Shown: positions 1-12,330, counted from the first letter of the stretch. The stretch is DNA of 64,000 nt from Ovis canadensis (GCF_042477335.2 NC_091262.1:43373001-43437000); one strand, 5' to 3'. Numbers and translations are program-made. Notes: generated from the letters alone by a model not told the origin.

Positions 1-1542
1 GATTTGAATGACACAAAAAAACAGGATGTAACTGACACACAGAACAGTCCACAAAAGGACAGAAAAGAATACACATTTTCCCCCCAAGTTCCCTTGGAAG
101 TTTCACCAAGTTAAACCTTATCCTGGGGCCAAAAATCAGACTCACTAAATACAAAAGAACCAAGTTGTATCGAGAGAGTGTTCAGTATGAGTGTACTGTG
201 ATTATAGAACCATAATAGTCTCTAACTAGAAATTAATAGTAGAAAGATAGCAGGAAAAATCTCTATACCTACAGAAAGTAAACAATGCTCTAAATAATTC
301 TTGGGTCAAAAGGGAAATCTGAAAGAAAATTGGAAAACACATAGAACTGAATGAAAGTGAAAATATCATATCAAAGTTTGTGGGTTGCAGACAAAGAGCA
401 TCGAGAGAGAAATGTATACTGCTAAATGTTTACATTAGAAATTAGGAAAGGTCTAATTAAATAACCTAAGTTCCTGCCCAAGAACTATGAAAATAAGATA
501 AAAATAAATCCAAAGCAAGAAAAATGAAGAGACTAATAAAGATAAGATAAATCAGTGAAATTTCAGACATGGGAAAAATAGATGAAACAAGTAGCTGGTT
601 CTTTGGGGGAAAAAAATCAATAAAATTGATGAATCTCTAGCAAGTCTGAAAAAAACACAGAAAATTCAAATCATCAATGTTAGGAATGAAACTGAGGATA
701 TTACTATTCAATATGTAGTCTGCAGTCATTAAAAAGATAACAGTGGGATGGTTTGTGCAATTACTCATAAATTTGACAACATAGAAGAAATAGACCAATT
801 CCAAAATAAAATTCCCAAACTACAAAAACTCATGCAAGATAAAATAGGTCATCTGAATATATCTACAATCATTAAAGGGATTGAGTCTGCAATTTAGAAT
901 CTCTAGAAAAAGAAATTGCCAGGTTTATATGGTTTAACTGAAGAGTTCTAAAAAAGCATTTGTAAAAAAATCAATATTATGCAATCCATTTCAGAAAAAA
1001 AAACAGAGGAAGGGCTTCCCAACTCATTTTTTGAGGCTAGTATTACCCTGATTCTGAAGCTAGGCAAAAATAGTATAAGAGAAAAGAAAATTACAGACCA
1101 CTATCTCCCATGAATTTAGATGCAAAAATCTTCAAAAAAAAAATTAGCAACTGGATCTATCAAAGTGTAAAACGAACTATACACCGTGACCAAGTGAGAT
1201 GCACTCCAGGATGCAGTCTTGGCACAACATTTGAAATCAACTGATGCAATCCATCATGTCAACAAGTTAAGGGGGGAAAGTCATATGATTTTATCAAGTG
1301 ATGCACAGGAAATACACTTTACAAAGTCTATCTCTCATTTATGATTTAAGAATTCTTTTTAGCAATTGAGAACTTGGAGGAATTGTCTGAATTTGATAAA
1401 AAGCATTTACAGAAAAAACCCCCCACAACTATAGCTAATATTATACTTAATGCTTCTTTACTCCCCTAGGATTAGGAACAGGACAAAAATACCAGCTCTC
1501 ACCACTCTTATTAACACAGTACTGAAAGTTGTAGCCATTTAA

Positions 1543-2028
1543 TAAATTAACAAGGACCTACTGTATAGCACAGAGAACTCTACTCAATATTCTGTAATAA
1601 TACACATGGGAAAAGAATAGATATATGTATATGTATAACTGAGTCATTTGATTATATACCTGAAACTGATACAACATTCCAACCAGTCCATCCTAAAGGA
1701 AATCAGTCCTGAATATTCATTGGAAGGACTGATGCTGAAGCTGAAACTCCAAAGAACTGACTCACTGGAAAAGACCCTGATGCTGGGAAAGACTGAAGGC
1801 ATGAGGAGAAGGGGATGATAGACGATGAGATGGTTGGATGGCATCACCAACTCGATGGACATGAGTTTGAGTAAGCTCCAGGAGTTGGTGATGGACAGGA
1901 AAGCCTGGTGTGCTGCAGTCCACGGGGTTGCAAACAGTTGGACACGACTGAGTGACTGAACTGAACTGAACACAACATTGTTAATCAACTATACTCCAAC
2001 ATAAAATAAAAATTAATTTTGTTAAAAA
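1543..2028 (+). mobile_element. Younger L1 3' end nested in the old L1
   Basis: This has the characteristic ruminant L1 3' terminal sequence (a 'tactgtatagcacagag' motif near 1560, 'aatcaactatactccaa' near 1984 and an A-rich end near 2005-2028). Flanking old L1 ORF2 continues on both sides (before about 1543, after about 2028). It is itself interrupted by a BovB fragment at 1679-1971. Confidence 0.7.
1679..1971 (+). mobile_element. BovB 3' fragment with 8-bp target duplication
   Basis: A 293-bp sense-strand BovB 3' end, covering the C-terminal RT region through the terminal 'actgaactgaac' tail. It lies inside the L1 tail. ACAACATT occurs immediately before (1671-1678) and immediately after (1972-1979), and the L1 sequence reads through once one copy is removed. 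This is direct evidence of target-primed insertion. Confidence 0.88.
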
Positions 2029-2989
2029 GGCAAGAAAAAGAAATAAGCACACTAATTAGAAAAAGGAAGCTATAAAACTATTTCTGTTTGTAAATGATCT
2101 GATTATCTATGTAAAAATCCCAAGATTCTCTTAAAAAAACTCCTAGAATGAATTAGTTCAACAAGGTCCCAGTTTACAAGGTCAACACACAAATATCAAT
2201 CACATTTTTATATACTAACAATTGTAGAAACCACAATAACACTGACAATCACTCCAAATAAAATGAAATGTTAGGCATGCACATAACAAAACCTGTGTCC
2301 TATCTATATGCCTAAAATGACAAAACACTGCTGAAAGATATAGAGAAGACCTACGTTAATGGAGACATGTATCACATTTATGTGCTGAAAAACTGAGCAT
2401 AGTAAAAATGTCAATTTTCCCAAAATTGATCTATATGTTTAATCCAATTCCTATAAAAACCCTAGCAAGAATTTGTGTAGATATAAACAACTTGTTTTAA
2501 AATTGATGTAAATAGGCATAGGCTTTAGAATAGCTGAAACAACCTTGAAAAGAGGAATAAAATGAGAGGAAACATTGTACTTGATATTTAGGTTCACTAT
2601 ACAGTAATCAAGACATTGTGTTATTGGGGAGAGATGAACATAGATCAATAGAACAGAATACAGAATCCAGAAACAGACCCTCAAAAATATGCTTAACCAA
2701 CTATGGCAACAGTGCAAAAGCAGCTCAATGGAAGAAGGATCACTTCTTCAACAAATGGTGTTGGAGCAATGAGAAATCCATGGGGGAAGAAATGGACCTT
2801 TGCCTAAACCCAGACCTTACACCTTATACCAAAATTAACTCAAAATTCTTCATAGCCTTAAATGTAAAACGTTAACTGTAAAGGTTTTGGAATAATACAG
2901 GAGAAATCTTCTGAATCTAAGGCTAGGCAAAGTTTTCTTTGACTTGACACCAAAACATTGATAATTCAGAGCTTGTCAAAATTAAATAC

Positions 2990-5685
2990 ATTTGATGTAG
3001 CTGTTAGTTGGAAGAAGGAAAGCCAGGCTAGCACTGGGGAACTTGACAGCTTACATACTTTTCTTCTCGTTTCTGCAGTTCTGTCATGTTTGCTTCTGAT
3101 GGGTTGTGAAGCTCTTTGGCCGAGATGAGTGACAACCGGGAGGACAAAGAACTGAAGCAGAGATTAAACTTCTATCGTGAAGAGGAGCATGAGAACAAAG
3201 GGCAGAAGGAGACACAAGAGAGAAAGGAGGCGCCACGTCAAACCCCAGGGGAATCTGGAGTTTAGTATTCAGAGGCAAAGCTTATACCTCCAGAACTCCC
3301 CCTTAGTAATGCATGTGACTTCCATATATTTCAGGGAAAAGACCAAGTGAGTCCAGGTCAGGGTCTGACGACTCCAGTGCCACACTCTCCCACACGTCCT
3401 GAAGCACCAGCCCCACCAGACAAGGGCAAGCCACCACTCTGTGAGAACCTCTTCACTCCCAAAGGCCAGGCGAGCCAGCCTATGCTTTCTTCAACAGGGA
3501 AGCTCCCCTCCTGAAGCTCTAAGCATCTGAAGCTCACACCTGGCCCCTTCACTGGTGAGATGACCTCACTGGCTCTGGTCAACATTAATCCCTTCCCTGG
3601 AGTCTAGAAAACAATTCCTTAAGTCCAATGGCAAGAGGAAAACCCAAGGTGATCTAGAGGAAGCTGGTCCAGAGAAGAGAAGGCAAGATAGAACAAGTGT
3701 TCCCTGCCAAGAGACGTGTTGTATGAGAAAGCAACATGGCTTTCCGCTATGAAAAAGATTTCTTGGAGGTAGAAAAAAATGGGGCTGGGGAATTTGGAAC
3801 AGTCTACTAGTGCGTTAAGAGGCTGGATGGATGTGTTTATGCAATAAGATGCTCCGTGAAAACTTTGGGAGGATTATCAGATGAGAATTTGGCTATGCAT
3901 GAAGTTTATGCCCATGTGGTGCTGGGGCACCACTCCTATATGGTACCTTACTACTCTGCGTGGGCACAAGATGACCATATGATCATTTGGAATGAATACT
4001 GCAATGGTGGGAGCTTGCAGGCTGCTATATCTGAAAATCTAGAGTCTGGCAATCATTTCCAAGAGCCCAAACTCCAGGATATCCTTCTATAGATTTCCCT
4101 TGGGCTTCAGTACATCCACAACACTGGCATGGTGCACCTGGACATCAAGCCTAGTAACAACTTCCTTTGTCATAAGATGCAAAGTGACTTTCTCATAGTC
4201 CCATAAAAAGGTTGAAAATGAAGCTGATTTGTTTCTCTCTGAAAAGTGATGTATAGAATTGGTGACTTGGGTCATGTGACATCAATAAGTAAATCCAAAG
4301 TGGAAGAGGGACACAATCACTTCCTGGATAATGAGATTTTGCAAAAGAATTATCAGCACCTTCCTAAAGCAGAAATATTTGTCTCGGGATTGACCATTGT
4401 AGGGGCTGCAGAAGCAGTCATTATCCACCAATGGCATCACATCCATGAGGGGAATCTTCTGGACATTTCTCAGGAGCTCTGCAAAGAATTTCACAAACTA
4501 CTTAAGAACATGAGCCACTCCGATCCATCAGAGAGAACCTCTGCAGCAAAGGTCAAGTTCCCTGTCTCTCTCTGGGGGAAAACAGAAGAGCTTCAGTAGC
4601 AGTTGAGCTTGGAAAGGTTCAAGAGTCACACTGGAAAGGGGACTGAAAGAAGCCCAGCTGGCCTGGTCCCTCAAGCAATGCCACAGAGTCCCCGGGGTCA
4701 CTGGGACCCCCACAGGATCAAGAAGCACCATATGCCTGCTGGGAGAAAAGACTGCCAAATCAAGTTTCACTGGGGCAGGCTTCCTCATAAGAACTCCTTT
4801 CACACCAACTCTCCTCTTTCCCCCCAAACAGATATTGACTGTGTCAACCTTTCTCTTGTAAAGGGAGAAAACAATGGTCTTGAGTGCCAGAGATTTCAAA
4901 AGCCACTCCTAATTTAGCATTTTCAGCCAAGATCAGCTCTTCCTAGCAGCACTGGTCACAGGTAGTATCACTGGCAGCCATTTCTCTTCTCTCTTGCTAC
5001 ATTCCTAATACCACCTGTCAACGGTTCACTCCTCAGATTTGTTGTTGCACAACAAGAAAGCATGGGTTTCTGGATTGAAAGAAACCCCCTGTGCAGGATT
5101 ACAAGGCTGCTTACCTACCTACCAAGGATCCCAGGGACACTCCTGGCAAACAGAAAGGAATTCAGTTTTGTTTGAGTTGAGGTAACATCTGACTTTCACG
5201 TGCCTGGATATCAACAATGCTTCCTAGGTTAGATGATTTTATTCCTCAAAAGAATTTTCAGTCACTTTGAGCAAGTGGTTCTCCTACTGTATTCTCTGAG
5301 TGGAGACAATCCCTTTCTCTGATATTAAATAAATGACTTCACCATTATGTGAGGTGGGTAGCAATGAGACTCTGCATAACTTGAAATTTATGAGCTGTCT
5401 ATTAACTTATGGAACAAAAACACCAGGTGGAGGGTTTGAGGGAAATTTGATGTGGTTTGTTGTCCCGATATCTATTTGCTTTGACCCTCTTGTAACTGCT
5501 ATAATTGGTTTTGATTTTCTGAATGTTACCAATTTCTCCTCTATTGTATCAGAATTTGGCTTTGCTTCCTGTGATTTTATCATATCTTATCCAAACCCTT
5601 TACTCTGTATACATTTTTAAAGGACTAGAATGTTTTTAAACAAAGGTTTCTATCTCATCCTAAACCAAAACAAAAAAGGGCAAGA
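2990..5685 (+). pseudogene. WEE2: Processed pseudogene of WEE2 (oocyte Wee1-like kinase)
   Basis: The sequence shows an intronless copy of the WEE2 mRNA. The ancestral start is ATG 3125, and the N-terminal half reads in frame to a stop at 3263 (codon 47) and then continues as recognisable WEE2 to about 3600. The kinase domain begins near 3735, with a glycine-rich loop (GAGEFGTV). Further stops occur at 3808 and 4090, and at least one frame change separates the halves. The ATP-binding Lys of the YAIK motif is Arg (codon 3847). The catalytic HLDIKPSN motif (about 4134-4157) and the DLG motif (about 4261) survive. Homology ends near 4830, followed by 3' UTR with AATAAA at 5328-5333 and an A-rich stretch at 5661-5678. 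In the family, WEE2 inhibits CDK1 by tyrosine phosphorylation and holds oocytes in meiotic arrest. TAAATAC at 2983-2989 and 5686-5692 is a candidate target duplication inside L1. WEE1 is the alternative parent, but the N-terminus and wording of the kinase domain fit WEE2 better. It cannot encode a functional kinase. Confidence 0.9.
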
Positions 5686-6791
5686 TAAATACCCCTTCGA
5701 AGAGAATGCATATACAAGCAACAGACTGATAAAACATTTCCAAATCACGTATCTATCAACAGATTAGTAGCTAGAAGATATAAGCTCACCAGTCAAAAGA
5801 AAATCCAATTAGAGAATTGGCAAACTATATAAACAGACATGGCAATGAAGCCTCAGCAGCCATCAGAGAAATGCCAATTAAAACCACAATGAAATATCAC
5901 TATAGAACCACAAAATATCTAAAATTTAAAAATGTGATACCACAAAATACCATTGAGAATGCAGAGAAAATGCTTCACTCATGCTTGGCTGGTGGGAATA
6001 TAAATGGTACAGGCACTCTGAAACACCGTTTAGCAGTTTCTCAGAATACTAGACGTGCAATTTACATATGACCCAGAAATTGAGCTTTTATCTCAGAAAA
6101 ATGGAAATTAGTGTTCACACAAAAACTTGTCCTCTAATAATTAGAGCAGCTTTATTTACAGCAGCTAAAAACTGGAATCAGCTCAGATGCCCTTCATCAG
6201 GTTAAATAAACTGTGGCTGATATAAGTATACCAGGGAATACTACTTGCTAATAAAGAGGAATTGACTATTAGCACATGCAACAATTTGGAAACTCTAGGA
6301 AATTATGCTGAATATATTAAAAAAATCCCCATAGGTTATGTACTGTATGGTTACATTTATATAACTTTCAAAACATGATACATTTTAGAAATGAAGGACT
6401 TGTTAGTTGTTGCCAGAATTTAGAGATGAAAGTAGGATGTGAGGAAATAAGTGGGTTTTAAAAGATCAACAGAAGGCATCTTTGTTGTGCTGTAATTTCT
6501 TAGTGTGTTGATGAAGGCAGTGGATAAAGAACATACAGGGGTGATAAAATTCCCCTGAATTTAACACACACTCATACAAATGAGAATAAGTAAGATGGGA
6601 AATCAAAATAATGTCAGTGGTTTGCATGAAGGTGAATATCCTAGTTGTGATACTATACTATAGTTTTGCAAAATGTTACCATGTTGGAAACTCCTGCAAG
6701 CATATGAGGGATATCTCTTTATTATTTATTACTACTGCATGTGAATCTATGTTTATCTCAATGAAAATGTCAATAAAAATGACTAATAAAC
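5686..6791 (+). mobile_element. Ancient L1 ORF2 3' part and 3' UTR (continuation)
   Basis: This is the downstream continuation of the L1 at 1-2982. It reads as the ORF2 C-terminal domain (a frame at 5817-6071 retains the 'CQLKPQ-like' basic region seen in L1) and then the 3' UTR, ending in an AATAAA-rich tail near 6770-6791. The two halves join almost seamlessly when the WEE2 copy is removed, apart from a small gap of roughly 10 bases. Confidence 0.75.
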
Positions 6792-6914
6792 CTGTCACAT
6801 TTTTCCCAAAGTGGCTGTATCATTTTTGCATTTTCACCCACAGTGTGTATGAGTTTCAGTTGCTCTCCATCCTTGTCTGCACAAAGTATAGCCATCTTTT
6901 TGTGTGTGTGATTT

Positions 6915-7060
6915 TATAGTCATCCCTCGGTATCCACAGGGGTTTGATTCCAGGACCTCCAAAGATACTACCGTCCCTGCGTGCTCGAATCCCTTACAGT
7001 TGGTGCTTGATTCTGCATGGGCAGATTCAACCAACCACAGATTGCAAAGCATTTTCCATC
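6915..7060. mobile_element. MER2/Tigger-like DNA transposon remnant
   Basis: The motif 'agtcatccctcggtatccac' at 6919-6938 and a 'gattcaaccaaccacagatt' block at 7024-7043 are typical of a mammalian TcMar-Tigger-type non-autonomous element. L1 antisense sequence flanks it. The family name comes from recognition and is not verified. Confidence 0.55.
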
Positions 7061-8197
7061 TGCTGTATTTTCCATCTTCTTGAATTCTCAGATAGGGAGG
7101 CTTGGTTGTAATTTCAATTTCACTAGTGGATAAAGATAGTAAACATCACATCTGTTGATATGTTTACTTGCCACCCTCACATCTTCTTTAGTGAAATATC
7201 TCTTCAGAACTTTTGTCAACTAATATTGTTTGTTTTCTTATTGTTGGGTTTTGATAGTTCTTTCTATTCTGAATGCAAGTCTGTTGTCAGAGATGTGATT
7301 AGTGAATATTTTTCTCCTACTCTGTGCTTTTATTTTCACTATCTGAACAGCTTTATTTAATAGAAATATGTGAGCGAAGATATATCTTTTTTGCATATGG
7401 ACATAAAATTTTTATAAAACCCATGTGTAAGATGTCTATCTTTTCTACATTGAATTGCCCTTTATATTTTTAAGAATCAGGTGACTGTATTTGTCTGGCT
7501 TTATTTCTGATGTCTTTGTCTACTGTATTTCATATCTTTGTCCTATTTATCTATATGTCCATCCTTTTACCAATATCCACTATTTTGAATATTGTAATTT
7601 TATAGTAATCCTTGAAATATAGTAGTATGAGTAGTCTATGTTCTGCCCCCTCTAATTGAATTAACTAGTTTCTTTGCCTTCTGTATAAACTTTAGAATAA
7701 GCTTGTTAATATCCTTCCCAAAAACTTACTTTAATTTTTGTTTGTAATGTCATTGAATATATGCTTCAAATTTGGAAAATTGACATCTTAAACAATATCA
7801 TGTTTCCCAGCCCATGACCATGGTATGTCTTTCCATTTGTTTAGGTCTTCATTGATTGCTTTCATCAACATTTTGTAGTTTTCAAATGCAGATCTTGCAC
7901 ATATTTTGTTAGATTCATATTAAAATATTCTATTATTGGTGTTATTATACATGGTATTGATTTTTAAATTTCAAATTTCAACCATTCATTGCTTTTATAT
8001 AGAAACACAACTGACTTTTTAAGGTTGACTTTTTGTACTGTGCACTTGGGAAGCTAATTTATTAGTTTTAGGTGACTTTTCTTGATTCTTTGGGATTTTT
8101 CTATGCATATATCCCTATGAAAAGGAATAGCTTTGTTCCTCTCCTCCATCCTTATCCCTTTTTGTTGCTTTATTACATTTGCTAAAACTTTTCATGT

Positions 8198-8325
8198 TGA
8201 CTATGTGTGCTCAGTGATGTCCGATTCTTTGTGACCCCATGAACTGCCCACCAGGCTCCTCTGTCCATGAGATTCTCCAGGCAAAAATACTAGAGTGGGT
8301 TGCCATTTCCTTCTCCATTCATGTT
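8198..8325 (-). repeat. Bov-tA SINE, partial, reverse orientation
   Basis: Contains the reverse complement of the Bov-tA/BovB-derived body ('tgaccccatgaactgc', 'gggttgccatttccttctcc'). It lacks the tRNA-derived head, so it is truncated. It lies in antisense L1. Confidence 0.8.
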
Positions 8326-9122
8326 GACTAGGAATGGTGAAAGAGGCCATCTAAGCATTGTACCCAGTCTAAGGGAAAGGACATTTTTTTCTTTCACTTT
8401 TAAATATGATGCTCACTGTTTTGTTGTTGTTTGTTTGTTTGTCAATGGTGATCTTTATCTGGTTAAAGAAGTAGCCTTTTTTTTATTTTTTAAAATAGAT
8501 ATTTAAGTTTATTGTATATACATATTAGATCCTTTTTATTCTTAGTTAGCTGAGCGTTTTTATGGATGTCATTGTGGATACACTATAGAAAGGAGATAGA
8601 TCCCAACCAAAATTTGGTTCAGATGATACAAAACATATATCAAAAGAGTAAGAAAAATTTATTAATTGCATAATGAAGACTTTCTGGGTAGAGCAGAGCA
8701 GGCTCCCAAGCAGGTCTTTAAGTGGCTTGGGATTCTTATTGTGCTTAGGGCATGGGGCTATGGTGGGAATTCACACTTAACTAGCCAGTGCTTGCATTGT
8801 TTGGACTTTTTACTGACACCAATGGGAGGAACATATAGGCTTTTATATCAGCTTTCGAAGATGTGAATCAGAAGGAAAAGGGGAAACGATGGAGTCAAAA
8901 AGAGTAAATATCAAACACTGTAAATGGAGTCAGACAGTATTACAGATGTTTAATTTGTCAAATGCTGTTACTAAATCTATTGAGAAGATCAAATACTGTT
9001 TTTATTTAGTCTGTTAATAAAGTGAAATATTTTCATAGATATTTTTAAATGGTGATGATCTTGCATATTGGGATAAAATCCACTTGGCTGTGAGGTATTA
9101 TTTTTATATATTGCTAGTCTTT

Positions 9123-9413
9123 TGGAGAAGGCAATGGCAACCCATTCCAGTACTCTTGCCTGGAAAATCCCATGGACGGAGGAGTCTGGTAGGCTGCAGT
9201 CCATGGGGTCCCTAGGAGTCGGACACGACTGAGCGACTTCACTTTCACTTTCATGCATTGGAGAAGGAAATGGCAACCCACTCCAGTGTTCCTGCCTGGA
9301 GAATCCCAGAGATGGAGGAGCCTGGTGGGCTGCACAGAGCCCACAGAGCCCCCACAAAGCCTGGGGTCGCACAGCGTCAGACATGACTGAAGCGACTTAG
9401 CAGCAGCAGCAGC
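9123..9413 (+). repeat. Bov-A2 SINE (dimer) with AGC tail
   Basis: Two tandem BovA monomers (9123-9250 and 9258-9400) followed by a short (AGC)n run near 9400-9413. AGTCTTT flanks it at 9116-9122 and 9414-9420, a plausible short target duplication within antisense L1. Confidence 0.85.
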
Positions 9414-9477
9414 AGTCTTTATTTGCTAGCATTTTCTTGAGGATTTCACATCTATGTTCATTAGGGAAATTGATCAG

Positions 9478-9784
9478 TTCAGTTCAGTTGCTCAGTCGTG
9501 TCTGACTCTTTGCGACCCCATGAATCGCAGCACGCCAGGCCTCCCTGTCCATCACCAACTCCCGGAGTTCACTCAGACTCACGTCCATCGAGTCCGTGAT
9601 GCCATCCAGCCATCTCATCCTCGGTCGTCCCCTTCTCCTCCTGCCCCCAATCCCTCCCAGGATCAGAGTCGTTTCCAATGAGTCAACTCTTCGCATGAGG
9701 TGTCCAAAGTACTGGAGCTTCAGCTTTAGCATCATTCCCTCCAAAGAACTCCCAGGGCTGATCTCCTTCAGAATGGACTGGTTG
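9478..9784 (-). mobile_element. BovB 3' fragment, reverse orientation
   Basis: The terminal 'cagttcagttgctcag' lies at the left edge and C-terminal RT coding sequence to the right (the minus-strand frame 9484-9744 encodes the conserved BovB C-terminus, rich in basic residues). GATCAG on each side (9472-9477, 9785-9790) may be a short target duplication. L1 antisense sequence resumes at about 9790. Confidence 0.85.
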
Positions 9785-10032
9785 GATCAGCAGTGCTTTT
9801 TTCTTGTAATGTCTTTGTCTGGTTTTGTTATTAGGATAATGCTGGCATCATTAAGTGTTTGGAAGTAATAATAGTTTTATTCTTGAGAAAATTCTATACA
9901 ACTCATATCAATTTTTCTTTAACTATTTGGTAGAATTCATCCAAGAGAAATCATCTGGGCCTAGTGTTTCTCTTTGGGAAGATTTTAAACTATGAATTTT
10001 ATTTTTAAATTAAGCATAGAACTACTTGGGTT

Positions 10033-10140
10033 GTATAGAACTACGGGAGTTGGTGATGGACAGGGAGGCCTGGCGTGCTGCAGTCCATGGGGTCTCAAAG
10101 AGTCAGACACGACTGAGCGACTGAACTGAATTGAACTGAT
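10033..10140 (+). mobile_element. BovB extreme 3' tip
   Basis: About 108 bases of the BovB 3' terminus ending in 'actgaactgaattgaactga', inserted in antisense L1. TTGGGTT at 10026-10032 and 10141-10147 is a possible 7-bp target duplication. Confidence 0.75.
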
Positions 10141-10779
10141 TTGGGTTTCATATTACTGGTAATCATTCATTTTATGAAATCTGCTTTTCTTGAAATTAAT
10201 ATAACTATGCTGGCTTTCATTGATTTAGTGTTTTCTCTGGGCAGTGCTACTTGTATATCTTTCTCCATTCTTTTCGTTTTTATCTATCTATGTAGCTATT
10301 TTTAAGGTATGTTTCTAGGAAAACAACATGTACTTAGGTCTTTATTTTATATCTATTCTGACAAACACTATATTATTAATTAGTGGTTTTAGACTTTTCA
10401 CATTTAATATCATTCTTTGTGTTTGGGAATTATAATCTATCTTGTTTGCTATTTTCGACTTGATCCATCTGTTCTTTGTTTTTGTTCTTCTCTTTTTCTA
10501 TCGTCTGTCTTGTTAATTCAGAGCATTATATGATTTCAATTTACCATCTCTATTAATTTATTATTTACACCTCTTTAAAACCTCAGCATTGCCTTAGGCT
10601 TTATGTTTTAGTTAATCAGTCTACCTTAAAGTAATATTATATTGCTCCACAAATAGCATAAGAACCTTACAGCAGTATATTACCAATTCCTTCATGCTAT
10701 TCATTGCAATATTGTCTTACTTTTTAGTTTGGCATATGTTATAAACTCATTCTGCACTGTTATTCTTTGACTTAGACCA

Positions 10780-11202
10780 GGGGTTGACACACTACAGGCT
10801 AAAGGATCGCATTGTGGGTAAAGTTGTATTGTAACATAACCATGCCCACTCATTTATGTATTTTTTATGGATGTAGTATAGCAGCAGAGCTAAGTTTAGC
10901 TGAGCCTTGAACAACATGAGGCTCAGGGACACTGACCCTCTATGCAGTTGAAAATCCATCCATTTATAGTCATTCCTCTGAATATGCAGTTCCTCTGCAT
11001 CCACAGATTCAATCATACATTCAACATATGGATGATGTAAATACTTTAGCATTACTATTTTTTAAAAATCTGCATATAAGGAAATGCTCACACTTCAGAC
11101 CTTTGTTATTCAAGGGTCAAATACAGTTTCAACACACACCGTAGAACTCACAAGCCGTCAAAAATGAGACCCTTTAAAAAAAGTTTCCCAACCCTGCTTT
11201 AG
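10780..11202 (+). mobile_element. hAT-type non-autonomous DNA transposon, split
   Basis: The left end begins 'ccaggggttgacacactac' (about 10779), with the body to about 10905. The right end, with 'aaaaagtttcccaaccctg', finishes near 11196. The two ends are imperfect inverted repeats, as in mammalian hAT MITEs. A second element occupies 10907-11121. The subfamily is not determined. Confidence 0.55.
10907..11121. mobile_element. Tigger-like MITE nested in the hAT-type element
   Basis: The left end 'gagccttgaacaacatg' and the right end 'ttattcaagggtcaa' form imperfect terminal inverted repeats. Interior motifs ('cctctgcatccacagattcaa') match the Tigger/MER2-like class also seen at 6915 and 62830. 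Flanking hAT-type sequence resumes on both sides. Confidence 0.55.
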
Positions 11203-12330
11203 CCACTTATCTCTTATTCAATTAAACTTTTAAAAATATACATATTTTAAATTTACCTTCAATCATTCCATTTACAGAAGTCCTCATTTCTGCATAGATT
11301 CCATGTTTAAATATGTGGTCATATTCTTTTGCTTGATCACGTTTTTTCTTTTGTAGTGCAAATATGTTGGTAGTAAATTCTCTCAGCTTTACTTTGAGCA
11401 TATCTTTATTTTTTCTTCATTTTTGAAAGGTATTTTCACTTTGTATAGAACTTTGGGTTGATGGTATTTTTTCCCAGCTCTTTAAAGATGTCACTCTCTA
11501 GCCTCCTAACTTGCTTTGTTGCTGATGAGTCCACTGTTGTTCTTGACTTTGTTCCACTTCTTTATTTTGTTCCTTATACTTGGTGTTTCTCTTCTGCAGC
11601 TACCTTTTATAATTTATTTTTCTTTTGTTTTCAGTAGTTTTGGTGTAATATGAACAGAGACATGTTTGTGTGTGCATGTGCACTGATATTTATCCTTCTT
11701 GAGATTCTCGGAGCTACTTGTATCTATGTTTTGGTGTCTGTAATTAATTTTGGAAAATTCTTGGTTACTATTAATTAAAACATTTTTTATTTCTCCATTT
11801 TCTCTCCCTTCTTCTGGGATTCCAATAGCATGTATTTTAGAAAGTTCGATTGTCCCAACTTTTTCACTCCCTCCCTTCAGTTTGGAAAATTTCTATTGAG
11901 CTATCTACAAGTTCTTTAATTCTTTTCTCAGCATGGATGGTTCATTAAAGGCGTTCTTTATCCTGTTACTGTTTTCTGTTTTTTTCTACTATTTCCATTA
12001 ATTTTTTTTAGCTTCAATCTTTCTGCTCAAATAGCTCATCTTATCTTGTATAGTGTCCATCTTAAATATATTAATCATAATTATACTAAATTACCTTTCA
12101 GATAGTCTCAACATCTGTGCCATACTCATCAGGCTCTGGTGATTTTTGTATGTCTTCAAGTATTATTTTCTTGCCTTTTCATTACCTCAACAAATTTTAC
12201 CAAAAGATGAACATCTTATGTTCAATAGTTTTCATGCCTGGATACAAGTAAATATTTTTTTATTTGATATACTTTTGTGTGGGGACTTGAGTTAGTCTAG
12301 ATTTGGCTTGGTTTAAGATTTGGGGTTGTT

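Larger units (their letters stand above)
1..2982 (+). mobile_element. Ancient L1 (LINE-1) ORF2 region, 5' part
   Basis: The sequence reads as a decayed sense-strand L1 ORF2, from the mid reverse-transcriptase region to the C-terminal part. It is A-rich and crowded with stops. Recognisable stretches include the block near 1200-1500 and the block near 2600-2870, where an 85-codon frame (2618-2875) still resembles ORF2. The element is cut at about 1543-2028 by a younger L1 tail and at 2983 by the WEE2 retrocopy, and resumes at 5686. Divergence suggests an old mammalian L1M-type copy. The subfamily is inference. Confidence 0.8.
6800..12330 (-). mobile_element. Antisense ancient L1 ORF2, fragmented by later insertions
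   Basis: Long T-rich sequence reading as old L1 ORF2 on the minus strand: the C-terminal end near 6800-7350, RT blocks through 7440-8150 and 9420-10780, and upstream parts to about 12330. At least seven later insertions interrupt it (listed separately). Its 3' end abuts the 3' end of the sense L1 at 6791, a tail-to-tail pair. No usable open frame remains. More than one L1 copy may be merged here. Confidence 0.7.

Noticed and set aside
9400-9413. Repeated AGC units suggesting a coding repeat or CRISPR-like array
   Set aside because: This is the simple-repeat tail typical of Bov-A2; there are no spacers and no associated genes.
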